This document shows, in pieces, positions 35,026 through 45,300 of a DNA stretch of 64,000 bases (position 1 is its first letter; each line of letters starts with the position of its first letter). The translations under genes and the position numbers were made by a program. Source of the DNA: Hygrocybe punicea (lineage: Eukaryota; Basidiomycota; Agaricomycetes; Agaricales; Hygrophoraceae); the NCBI GenBank assembly GCA_963556145.1, contig OY744462.1, forward strand, positions 4,650,001 to 4,714,000, written 5' to 3'. The notes below the pieces were generated by a model. That model saw only the letters and a program-made list of their open reading frames with translations. It ran no database searches and was not told where the DNA came from.

Positions 35026-35524
35026 GCAGTATGCCAAATCTTGCCACCGTTATACCAGCAATGTATGAAATTGACAAGCATTTTGGCAATATCAGTTGCG
35101 ATCCAACATTCAATAATTCGATTTGCTGAGCTCTGTGCTTGGCAAAGTTAACACTCAACAAATATTGCTCACTCACTGACTCGTCTGGGGCGTATCACAT
35201 TGCAATGGGTGAGTGACAGCTGTGATTAAGCTTGTCGTAATCTGACTCACCTCTACAGTACTCCATCTGAGTTACAAACTTACTCACTTCAAATCTCAGT
35301 GAATGGATTGCTACAGCTGAAGGACTGGTCTGCGATAAACTCACACGATCGTACACTGTGGACATTGAGAGTTTGGAGGTTCAGGATGATCTTGGAGACA
35401 GGGAACAGGTAAGCCTTGACTCGCTGTCAATGATAGCCCTCATGCACCAGTCACAGGATGGCACCCTCAACATCTTCAACAACATGCTGGCTCTCACAAT
35501 GCCAAAGGGAATCAAGGTAACCAA
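35026..35524 (+). pseudogene. old hAT transposase, segment 4
   Basis: The frame resumes after the LTR: MPNLATVIPAMYEIDKHFGN, AKLTLNKYCSLTDSSGAYHI. A 50-bp GTGAGT...CTACAG intron (35209-35258) follows, then VLHLSYKLTHFKSQ and, after a frame change, WIATAEGLVCDKLTRSYTVD and NIFNNMLALTMPKGIK. It is cut at 35524 by a hAT element. The C-terminal hATC domain was not found beyond that element, so the gene lost its end. Confidence 0.8.
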
Positions 35525-35735
35525 TAGGGATGACCACGGGTTTTGGAAACCCGCGGTCTTTCAGTATGGGTTAAGCCAGTACAGGTCACGGTGTCCAAAA
35601 GTGGACACCGTGACCATACCGTGACCTGTACCCACGGTTTGGCGGTGTGTCACGGGTTCATCACACAACCACCACAACCACCTCAACGGCTACGACAAAG
35701 GGTGAGCAAGCGCGCGGCGACCAGATGACCGACCA

Positions 35736-37300
35736 TGTTATGGATCGCTTCAGCAGTGGGCTCCGGCAACAATCAACTTAACTAGGGATCAGATTCCAGA
35801 GGAGAGAAGAGCAGTTTTCATTGTTGTTTATAACTAAGACAACACTGCTGAGAGGGGGGGGTCATGGTACAATGTCATTGCGAGCCGTGGGGGTTACCCA
35901 AGATAAGATGAGTCTGCCCCAAGAACAAGACTAAACGTAAGGAAAAGAAAGAAGAAAAAGTCCAAACCAACAACAAGATCAGTATATATAGTGACTGGTC
36001 TTGAGGGGAGGTAAATAGAAATGCAACCATGAAGCTACAACATGTCCAACTATACCATGTGTTTACCATGAGACAGACATGAGGCATCCTCATGTCGATG
36101 TTCTCACGATCCAACTGGAGGCCCGGGTGTCACTGAGGATAGAAGAGGTCCAGATGACTCGGATGATTTGTCATTGGATCATGTGAAGTGCAGAATTGCC
36201 TATTCAGGGTCTACACTTGCTGTAACAGGCAAGTGCGCAGTCTGGCAAGTGCATTGCATGGTCAGGTCGAAGGTGGGTATCGTCCAGTGTGGGATTGGTG
36301 ATGAGAGTGTCTTGAGGTAGCGGGGACATAGCGACAAGGTCGGTATAAAGGAAAACAAAGGAATGTATGGAGGGAAAACCAACTAGGATGGTGGGATAGT
36401 CGAGGTCAGACATGTGAACACATGATGTCGGTATTCGTCCAAGAAAGGGTGTCATTGTAAATGAGTGTGGGAGGTATCAAAGTTACAGATGGAAAAGGAT
36501 AAATGAATGTGGGTCCAGGTTTTGAGTCATGGCACAGGTGACAAGCTGTGGGAACAAGTTGTCAGGTACTGCAATGAAGCAATGTCGTGCGAACAATATG
36601 CGATAGGGGTTGGTTCACTGTTTGGGAAGTCGTATGGTCTGTGGTCAAAGTCCAAAAGAATGTGCTTCAGTGATGGTCGGATTAGAGAGAACAGTGAAAT
36701 GTCTTGTGATCGGAGATTGTTCAGAGTTCACATGCAGGTGAGGAATGTTGTTGGATCGTCAGGGAGGATAATGGCAGGCATGGAATACGAAAGTGGAAAC
36801 CATATATCCAAGAATGGCAATTGTCAATTACGTGGTGAGATATTGTTGAGGTGGAAGTCAGAAGTATCAATGGCGGAAGGGTTTCGGTGCCGATGCCAAA
36901 GATAGATCATAACAAAGTAGAAACCGATAAGGAAGATGATGGCAATGCTGCCAATAACAATTATGGTAATGAGCTGTGTTGGGAGTACAGCCATTATAAA
37001 TCGGTTTGTCATGGGATGAAGTCAACAATATGTCAGGGCAAGGGAAAAGACAATAGTGATGATGTCCGTCAGCAAGGAGACTATTCGGGTACAGCAAGGT
37101 AACGTGGGGATGTGTCCATGGTTGGTCTGGATTGTTCTAGAAGAAGAAAGGAAGAAAAGAGAACAAGGACAAGAATAAACAACGATGTCCAAAAGAAGAC
37201 AAAAGGTAAAAGGAAATGAAAAAGGAAGGTGTGATGAAGCAGAATCGTCATGACAGGTACCAGAGTTGGAATCGGAGTTGCGGAGTTGAAAAATGTAACA
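35736..37300 (-). repeat. solo LTR, 1565 bp, minus orientation
   Basis: An LTR with TG...CA ends (minus: TGTTACATTTTTC... to ...ATAACA), flanked by a 5-bp duplication GACCA (35731-35735 and 37301-37305). Same length and nearly the same sequence as the LTR at 43322-44886; the open frames inside are identical in translation over 132 residues, and the few differences seen lie near one terminus. A TATA box and the U3/R-like 'ggggcagac' block are present. No internal gag/pol is attached. The near-identity indicates a recent insertion. Confidence 0.93.
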
Positions 37301-37464
37301 GACCAGAACAGTCAAAGGAAGGAGCAGAAAAGCGGCCAGGGGGTGGTGCTCCCACTTCCCGGCCTACAGGTAAGTCTCAATTTCTGATCAAGTAATGAAC
37401 TGTAGCTAACTATGCTATGACAACAACAACAACAGCATGGGGCAACAGCACACAACAACAACGA

Positions 37465-37690
37465 CGCATCCCCCTCTCGTCCACCTCGCAGACACACAAC
37501 AACAACAACAATGCGTCCCCCTCTTTTCCACCTTGCGGACAAGTAACAACGATGATACGCCCCCTCTTGTCCACCTCATGGACACACAACAACGACGTGT
37601 CCCCCTTTGTCCACCTTGCAGACATGCAACAGCGACAATGACAATGCATCCCCCTCTTGTCCCCCTCTTGTCCACCTTGCAGATGCACTA
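37465..37690. repeat. ~45-bp tandem repeat, about 5 copies
   Basis: The block 'ccccctcttgtccacc' (with variants) followed by 'ttgcagacacacaacaac' recurs near 37469, 37515, 37560, 37600 and 37648. CAA-triplet runs vary between units. The long open frames on both strands here are repeat translations. It lies in the right part of the 2445-bp hAT. Confidence 0.82.
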
Positions 37691-37977
37691 CAATGGGTCC
37701 AACGGCACATGCCCCCCTCGTTCCCCATCTTGATCACCTTGCGGACAAGCATGTCGCGTCAATTGACGCCGGCACTGCATCTGCGAGGTTGCAGAGCAGA
37801 ACGGGGGCTGTGGTGGATGGCGGGACGCAACGGTATACCACAGGTAAGGTGTACCGTCGTGACCCATGGATGTTCGGGTGCGGTGTGGGTCAAAACCACC
37901 CCGGGTAAGGTGTTCACGGGTATGGGTGCGGTGTCAAGCCGACCCGTTCAAGACCCGTGGTCAACCCTAGTAACCAA

Positions 37978-38300
37978 CCGGATTCCCAGAGTCTGGCTAT
38001 TGGGCAGTTGGGGTAGACCCCCAGTAGACTCCCAGTAGATTCCCAGTAGATTCCCAGTGATTTCCCAGTATTTCCCAGGGATTTCCCACTGGAATCCTGG
38101 ATGCTGCAAAAGAATTTTGGTGGGAAAACCCAAATTTGGCTGTGGAATCCGGACTGGGAATCCAGTGGGAAGTGTATGGAATCAGACAGTACTCAAAATC
38201 CATTGAGAATTGAGAATTCTTCTAAAAATATCTATTTGTTTGTATTTGTGGCTTGTGCTCGTTCAACTAAATTACATTGTCACGTGCATTTTGGGAAGTT
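37978..38300. other. TGGGAATC-rich intergenic sequence before UBC9
   Basis: 37998-38170 repeats 'agtagattcccagt' and related blocks, with inverted partners such as 'tgggaatccagtggga', so it can fold on itself and may be a small MITE. No coding content. The UBC9 promoter must lie between here and 38308; no TATA box stands out. Confidence 0.5.
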
Positions 38301-38307
38301 TCTGAAC

Positions 38308-39286
38308 ATGTCAGGAATCTGCAGACCGCGTCTAGCTGAAGAACGCAAACAATGGCGCAAGGATCATCCTTTTGTACGTACTTTCCAGTCGTAAATTCGA
38401 TTATCATTATTTTGGAATGGACCAGCGCCATCCATGCCATTATTTCACACTACTCATTTGTGTTTGTAACAAGTATTCTTCTGACGTTTCATCAATCCCA
38501 CAGGGATTCTATGCGAAACCAGCAAAGGCCGCAGACGGATCCATGAATCTGATGGAATGGGAAGTAGGCATTCCTGGAAAGCCAAACGTACGCACCACTT
38601 TACATATTATTAATTTTTGAAATACCGTGATATACTCCGCACATCACGAACTTGGATATTGATATAGGTGAATTTTAGACGCCATGGGAAGGAGGTCTGT
38701 ACAAATTGGTGATGAATTTTCCGGAAGGTAGATGTTAGATGTTGCCTTTGGAATAGATTCAGAATCCACTGATACTTTCGCTTGTAGACTACCCCTCAAA
38801 GCCACCGAAGTGTTTGTATCAGTACTCCTTTGATCACTGCCTTCCGGTTCCTTTCCGTGTTGTCACCTACTTACTCTACTTGCAGGCAAATTCTCACCTC
38901 CGTTATTCCACCCCAACGTTTACCCCTCGGGTACTGTCTGTCTCTCCATTCTCGATGAGGAGAAATCGTGGAAAGCCGCCATCACCATCAAGCAGGTCGG
39001 TATCCTTATCCTTCATCTCTGTATAGTTAGCCCACGGTAGTCGCAGATTTTACTTGGTATCCAGGATCTGTTGGACGATCCTAATGTCAATGATCCAGCG
39101 CAGAGCGAGGCCTATACCATGTTCAAGCAAGTGTTCCGCTTTTATCAAAACACACATTGTTCATACTCCCTTCAGAAACGACAAGGTTGCTTACGAGTAA
39201 GTTCTTTTCATTCCCAGCCATCTGATAATTGATCATTTCACAGAAAGAGAATCCGCCAGCAAGCTCGAGAGAATATTCCGAAGTAA
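38308..39286 (+). CDS. UBC9: SUMO-conjugating enzyme E2 (UBC9)
   Basis: It transfers SUMO from the E1 enzyme to target proteins in the nucleus. Eight exons splice cleanly: 38308-38373, 38504-38587, 38679-38727, 38788-38811, 38886-38995, 39047-39126, 39176-39196, 39244-39286 (477 bp, 158 residues, the usual UBC9 length). The protein starts [20 protein letters not shown], with [40 protein letters not shown] and the active-site block [20 protein letters not shown]. The catalytic cysteine falls at residue 93, as in known UBC9. [20 protein letters not shown] and a C-terminal [13 protein letters not shown] follow. Introns are 47-130 bp. The sixth starts GCAAGT, a GC-AG intron; the others are GT-AG. 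No stop or frame change. It sits between transposon insertions but is undamaged. Confidence 0.96.
39127..39175 (+). other. UBC9: GC-AG intron in UBC9
   Basis: The donor is GCAAGT and the acceptor TTCAG; joining ATGTTCAA to AAACGAC gives M-F-K-N-D and keeps the conserved C-terminal helix in frame. GC-AG is a minor class of normal introns. Confidence 0.8.
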
Positions 39287-39439
39287 TGATATTCCCGGTC
39301 AGATTTATTGTATTCTTCCATGTCGTGGTGTTCGTTTCTGTCGCCGAAATATACTCCTGCGAATCTGGGCCACGTGATCACCAGAGCAAACCTAACTAAC
39401 TCACTTATACTAAGTCCCTCCCGTGAACCTCCTCCTAAG

Positions 39440-40606
39440 ATGCAATCCGACCTCCCTGTCCTGAGCGTCCATACGCCGTCGTCATCCTTCGGTGTTGTTC
39501 ACTCATGTATGTCTCCGCGGAATCACCGCCTGGTCGTCTTCTCATTCAACCCCGCAGTAACACAGGGCACGTTGTTATCTCTCTTCGACCAGCTCAGCCG
39601 CAAAGCGCATACCGACTATCAAGGTGAACGGGTCGGTCCCGGTTGGCTCAAATATGAATGGAACGAAGCGATATGGAATCTAGACGACGGTAAATCCATA
39701 GTTATTGTGAGGAGCCTGACACCTTCACTGAGATCAAGCTCAGACGCCGACTATACCATCTTTGTCTGGCGGAAACAGCAACCCTCCCAGAATACTGATT
39801 CGACTTTTTTGAATCCCACGACACCCGTTCTTCATCTCCAAAACCCTGCCAAACCACTTCCCACACACCCGGCTTACCTCAACTCGGCCTTCTACCTCTT
39901 CCAGCCCTCGCGAGCGCACTCACATCCTCATTCCACCAGTAGCTCCCCGCGTCCACACAGCTCCAAGTCGCGCAGAGGGAAGGCGAGTAAACGCGATAGT
40001 GATATGTTAGGAAGTGAATCGGGAGACAGCATACCAGTGCATAAGAAGCAATTCGACAGGTTCCATGCAGAGAACGGTGTCAGAACTGTCACAGGGAGCA
40101 TCGGGCCCGTACATCAAGGTATTTGATGCACCCTCTCTTCCATTTCTGCAGTAACGTGAACCTCCTGCCCAGTCCGCATGCTTCTGAAATCAGGGCATAG
40201 ACATGTTTATATCTCTCGCAAATTTGCCATGCAACATGGATTCATCCCTCCAGATGCTGCACCTGGTCACTACGGCTACGGTGGGCTCGTGAACATCGGG
40301 GTGTGGCCCATTGTCCTCACACCTGCCTCCTCCAGCTCTCACAACGGCACAGCTGCTCCCAGTTCGTCACGCGTGAATGGTGAAAGCTCTCAAAAGCCTA
40401 GACCTAAACCAACTCGCATCGATGTTTATCTATCGGAAGAACAACATTTTGATGTCGTGCTGGGGCGATCCTTTTTTGAGCGTAGGCAAATCCAGACGAA
40501 TGTGATTGATCCCACGGATGTGGTTTGCTTAGATACAGGGGAGAAAATTGATTGTGAGTTGGTAATTTTGAAGGACGGGAGAGGGCAGATTGTAACGGTC
40601 ACATAA
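39440..40606 (+). CDS. conserved hypothetical protein with retropepsin-like C-terminus
   Basis: Two exons, 39440-40118 and 40173-40606 (54-bp GTATTT...CCCAG intron), give 370 residues in one frame. I chose the ATG at 39440 (MQSDLPVLSVHTP) because the open frame upstream overlaps the end of UBC9; no Kozak signal decides it. The N-terminal third (RLVVFSFNPAVTQGTLLSLF ... WNEAIWNLDDGKSIVIVRSL) looks like a small alpha/beta domain. The middle is Ser/Pro/His-rich. The C-terminal part has MLLKSGHRHVYISRKFAMQH and FDVVLGRSFFERRQIQTN, which resemble the substrate-loop and 'DVVLG..F' parts of retropepsin-like proteases. No D-T/S-G active site is obvious, so catalysis is doubtful. It lies about 150 bp downstream of UBC9 on the same strand. 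Probably a host gene; function unknown. Confidence 0.75.
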
Positions 40607-41719
40607 GGGTAAGGGTCGTCCTGCACTTATAGTTGCACTATTCATCCTGTGTACAGGGCATATAATAACACAGGAGACGGACGAGGATTTTTTGTGATCA
40701 AAAATATCCAGTCATTTTAAATCTATTTGCTTCTATCTGCATTGTTATCTCGCTTTTGTAGAAAATAATGTTATCTAATCAAGCACCTTTCAGTTTTTTG
40801 GTGAAAGAGATAACCGAACGCGGCCTTGTCCTGAAACAGCGGCAAGGCCCGGAATTTGATAAGTATGTAATACACGAGAAGAAACGGTGCGGTGCTAAAA
40901 GCTTGCGAGAAACCAAAAAACTAGGGTCTACAAGGAATCAGGAGAATCAAGAAGAGAAAGAAGAAGAACATACTCGGGAGGAGACGAGAGTGTTGGTAAT
41001 AGCAAAGTCTCCTCCAGAGTAAATAAGTAAAATGAAGTGAAACCGCGACGTGGGAAAGCAGGTAGAAACCCCGGGGGTGAAACTCGAGGAAAGGAGAGGC
41101 GCAAGGGCTCTCAATCGCAGAGGGTGAGTGCAGTCCGTACGAGTCTTGAACTGTAATGTCGGGCATGATTAGACTACAATAAAGTAATCTTTAAATTCAG
41201 GTAAGTGTGGTATTCATATGGAAAATAGTGAATACAGAAAATACAATTATTTATATCTTTATTGTTTTCATTATGGTGTACATGTATTCAGAAAAAAGAA
41301 AAAGACCCAAATATTTAGAATTTCTGACCAGATATCTGTGGATCTTCTTGTCAGGCAGATCTTGAAGATATTGGGTCTCGAGATAATTCAGGCACAAGCC
41401 AGGTCCTGGTTATCTGAAGACCAAATAGTCTAAAATTCTGCCCTCACAATAAAAGCCATAGATATCGGTCTAGAAATCCTAAATATTTGACTCATTTTGT
41501 CTTTTATGAATACATGTTCACAATAATAAAAACAATAAAGGCCTAAATAATTGTAATTTCTAGATGCACTATTTTCTGTATGAATACCACTTTTAGATAA
41601 TATTATTTTCTGCAATATTTTCACAAGTGAGATAACAACACAAATAGTTCGAAAATGTGACTGGATATCTGTGTATTATTTGATCGCAAAAATCTTCATC
41701 CATCTCCTGTGTAACATGC
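40607..41719. other. intergenic, AT-rich
   Basis: A lysine/glutamate-rich frame at 40768-41022 has no relatives I know and no clear splice context. 41200-41640 contains a roughly symmetric stretch: 'gtggtattcatat..aaaatagtg' near 41209 and 'actattttctgtatgaatac' near 41569 are inverted, with further inverted matches between, suggesting a palindromic element of about 0.4 kb. No gene called. Confidence 0.45.
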
Positions 41720-42215
41720 TAGATTAACTTCAATTACAGCTGTTTGCAGGTAGCTTGACATTTGTAACTTTTTGAATCACTTGAGAAATATGGACTTTGA
41801 GAAAATTACTGTGCTCAATCTTGTATCTCATGAAATACTCCATGGATTGACATGGTTATAGAGGGAAAGTTGTACCATTTTATAATGGCTACCAGCTCCT
41901 GTAATTATATTTGGCCAACACTTAGTGTATGATGAGTTGTGGTTGAAATAAGAGGTAAACCAGTCCTTTTTGACACCCAATATGATATTGTAAAATTATG
42001 GCATCAAAAGAGCTCCTATGAACAAGATTTTAGGGAGAAAGTTGTTCATTTTTTTAAGGGCTAGAAGTACATATACTGTGTTTTTGTTTATTTTTGTCCT
42101 TTGAGCCAATATTTATGATTCTTGTGATATTTTGTTTCCAATGCAGACAAATGTAGTACAGCTGTAATATTGGCTCAAAGGACAAAAATAAACAAAAACA
42201 CGGTATACTGTACTG
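41720..42215 (+). repeat. AT-rich repeat family, copy 2, with 41-bp hairpin end
   Basis: Matches 19800-20270, and in part 61856-61908 (inverted). The right end has two nearly perfect 41-bp arms, 42073-42113 and 42175-42215, containing 'tttgtttatttttgtccttt' and its inverse, with a 61-bp loop. No coding frame. It adjoins the 3' end of the DDE transposase gene and may be part of the same element. Confidence 0.78.
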
Positions 42216-42374
42216 TTTCGATCAGAGCTTCATCACGCAGTCATGCCCCCCTCTGAAGGGAACCTATTTTGAGTGACCGTCACGCTGACTTGTGTGCTCT
42301 GAAGCTAAATCGTGACACATTGGAAAAACAGATTTATAGCTGCTATATAAACCTATCTACTTCGAAACACCATA

Positions 42375-45300
42375 CTAGTGACGCCAGAAATCTCCATATT
42401 GGGCATTTGCAATGGCCCTTCTCTTACCCCGGCCATACTCAATCTCCTCAGGCTGCTCCGAAATGTCCTCTGGCTGCTCCGAAATGTCCTCCGGCTCCCG
42501 CTCATATTCCTCTGAATCATTTTTTACTTGCAAAGCACCATCTGTTCCCACAGCAAACCCTTCCAGCACAATAGTGCCACCCAAGCACATATATTCCATT
42601 ACCACATCAACCGGAACCTCAATTTCGTCCTCGATCTCGTCTTCACCAGAAATGTAATCAGGTAGTTCCTCGATGTTGTCAGTAGCATCGGCAGCAGCAT
42701 ATTGTGGAGAGGTAATTGTGCTCCAGAGCTCAGGTTTGTTTTTCTGAATGTTGCGGAGAAGGAGTAGCGTTTTGCGGCTTGTCATGCTCACGAATGAAAG
42801 ATTAAATCCCTCACCAGCTTTACACATCTCGAATGCCTGGAATAGAATACCCAGAACCACAAACCCACGACACGAACCTTTCTGACCAGCTCTGGCTTAT
42901 TGATTGCATGATATGCTCGCACCATCCAACCCACCATGCGATTTTGCAATGTGCCGATTCAAGTGTCAATTCGAAGCTCTGCTGGATCAGTACCATTCTT
43001 GAGGTATCTGAGTGTCTCGTCAACTACATCTGCATGCTGTGACTGTTTGATTGAAAGCTTCGAGGGGCACTGGATCCCAACGTCACAAGGCTGGGCAATG
43101 CTGGTGCAACCACCAGGGACGAAAAGATAAATAATCCATGGATAATTTTGGTCAAGCCATGTCCAGAATGCGACAGATCAGTGAACGACCCATACATCAA
43201 GTTGGAGGATGCACTCTTGATCATCATTAGTTGCTGCCCTTTTTTTCTACTCTGTGAAATAAGGCATGAGAATCTCGCAGACATACTTGCACATGAGATC
43301 GAAGGTCGACCAATAGGTGTCTGTTACATTTTTCAACTCCGCAACTCCGATTCCAACTCTGGTACCTGTCATGACGATTCTGCTTCATCACACCTTCCTT
43401 TTTCATTTCCTTTTACCTTTTGTCTTCTTTTGGACATCGTTGTTTATTCTTGTCCTTGTTCTCTTTTCTTCCTTTCTTCTTCTAGAACAATCCAGACCAA
43501 CCATGGACACATCCCCACGTTACCTTGCTGTACCCGAATAGTCTCCTTGCTGACGGACATCATCACTATTGTCTTTTCCCTTGCCCTGACATATTGTTGA
43601 CTTCATCCCATGACAAACCGATTTATAATGGCTGTACTCCCAACACAGCTCATTACCATAATTGTTATTGGCAGCATTGCCATCATCTTCCTTATCGGTT
43701 TCTACTTTGTTATGATCTATCTTTGGCATCGGCACCGAAACCCTTCCGCCATTGATACTTCTGACTTCCACCTCAACAATATCTCACCACGTAATTGACA
43801 ATTGCCATTCTTGGATATATGGTTTCCACTTTCGTATTCCATGCCTGCCATTATCCTCCCTGACGATCCAACAACATTCCTCACCTGCATGTGAACTCTG
43901 AACAATCTCCGATCACAAGACATTTCACTGTTCTCTCTAATCCGACCATCACTGAAGCACATTCTTTTGGACTTTGACCACAGACCATACGACTTCCCAA
44001 ACAGTGAACCAACCCCTATCGCATATTGTTCGCACGACATTGCTTCATTGCAGTACCTGACAACTTGTTCCCACAGCTTGTCACCTGTGCCATGACTCAA
44101 AACCTGGACCCACATTCATTTATCCTTTTCCATCTGTAACTTTGATACCTCCCACACTCATTTACAATGACACCCTTTCTTGGACGAATACCGACATCAT
44201 GTGTTCACATGTCTGACCTCGACTATCCCACCATCCTAGTTGGTTTTCCCTCCATACATTCCTTTGTTTTCCTTTATACCGACCTTGTCGCTATGTCCCC
44301 GCTACCTCAAGACACTCTCATCACCAATCCCACACTGGACGATACCCACCTTCGACCTGACCATGCAATGCACTTGCCAGACTGCGCACTTGCCTGTTAC
44401 AGCAAGTGTAGACCCTGAATAGGCAATTCTGCACTTCACATGATCCAATGACAAATCATCCGAGTCATCTGGACCTCTTCTATCCTCAGTGACACCCGGG
44501 CCTCCAGTTGGATCGTGAGAACATCGACATGAGGATGCCTCATGTCTGTCTCATGGTAAACACATGGTATAGTTGGACATGTTGTAGCTTCATGGTTGCA
44601 TTTCTATTTACCTCCCCTCAAGACCAGTCACTATATATACTGATCTTGTTGTTGGTTTGGACTTTTTCTTCTTTCTTTTCCTTACGTTTAGTCTTGTTCT
44701 TGGGGCAGACTCATCTTATCTTGGGTAACCCCCACGGCTCGCAATGACATTGTACCATGACCCCCCCCTCTCAGCAGTGTTGTCTTAGTTATAAACAACA
44801 ATGAAAACTGCTCTTCTCTCCTCTGGAATCTGATCCCTAGTTAAGTTGATTGTTGCCGGAGCCCACTGCCGAAGCGATCTGTAACAGTGTCTGTGTTCGA
44901 GAATTCGAATTTGAAACCAAGGTTCATTGCCTCTTCGTAGAAGGCAGATTCACGAGACGGGCAGGAACGTTGTGTTGCACCTTGAAATACAGCTTGGAAT
45001 GGGAGTACATCGCCTGAGTCGGATATGCCAACAAGAAGTGTGAATGCACGCTTCTCATCCTTGCCAATCACAGCAACCTGGCTGCTGCCAACATCATCAT
45101 ATGTGCAGCTTGTGGAACATTAGTACACAATGTTTGTCTGGTCAATGTTGACACAAAAACCAGGAGACCGAATTGCTGTATCATGAGTTGTGACGGCTTG
45201 GTGAAGAAACTGATGGTGACAGAGTTCATCTGCATTGGCAGGAGTCTTTTGTGAGGCTTGGGTTGAATGGCAAAATGACCACTTCAGGTTCTGGTAAATG

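Larger units (their letters stand above)
35525..37969. mobile_element. non-autonomous hAT, 2445 bp, carrying a solo LTR
   Basis: Left end TAGGGATGACCACGGGTT; right end inverted TAGGGTTGACCACGGGTC. A perfect 8-bp duplication GTAACCAA lies at 35517-35524 and 37970-37977. The left subterminal region has a strong hairpin (13-bp arms GGTCACGGTGTCC, 35584-35596, and inverted 35603-35615); the right has CCCGTG/GACCCG repeats. The interior contains a complete 1565-bp solo LTR (35736-37300), a ~45-bp tandem array (37465-37690) and the GTCAATTGAC dyad (37737-37789). Without the LTR the element is about 0.9 kb and has no gene. Confidence 0.92.

Noticed and set aside
43610..43798. A small membrane-protein gene in the LTR (identical at 36824-37012).
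   Set aside because: Short, wholly within LTR sequence, and duplicated only because the LTRs are duplicated; no independent support.
35736..44886. The inverted 1565-bp repeats as terminal repeats of one giant transposon carrying UBC9.
   Set aside because: Each copy has its own TG...CA ends and its own 5-bp target duplication (GACCA and GTGTC). One sits inside a hAT, the other inside a transposase gene. They are two independent solo LTRs.
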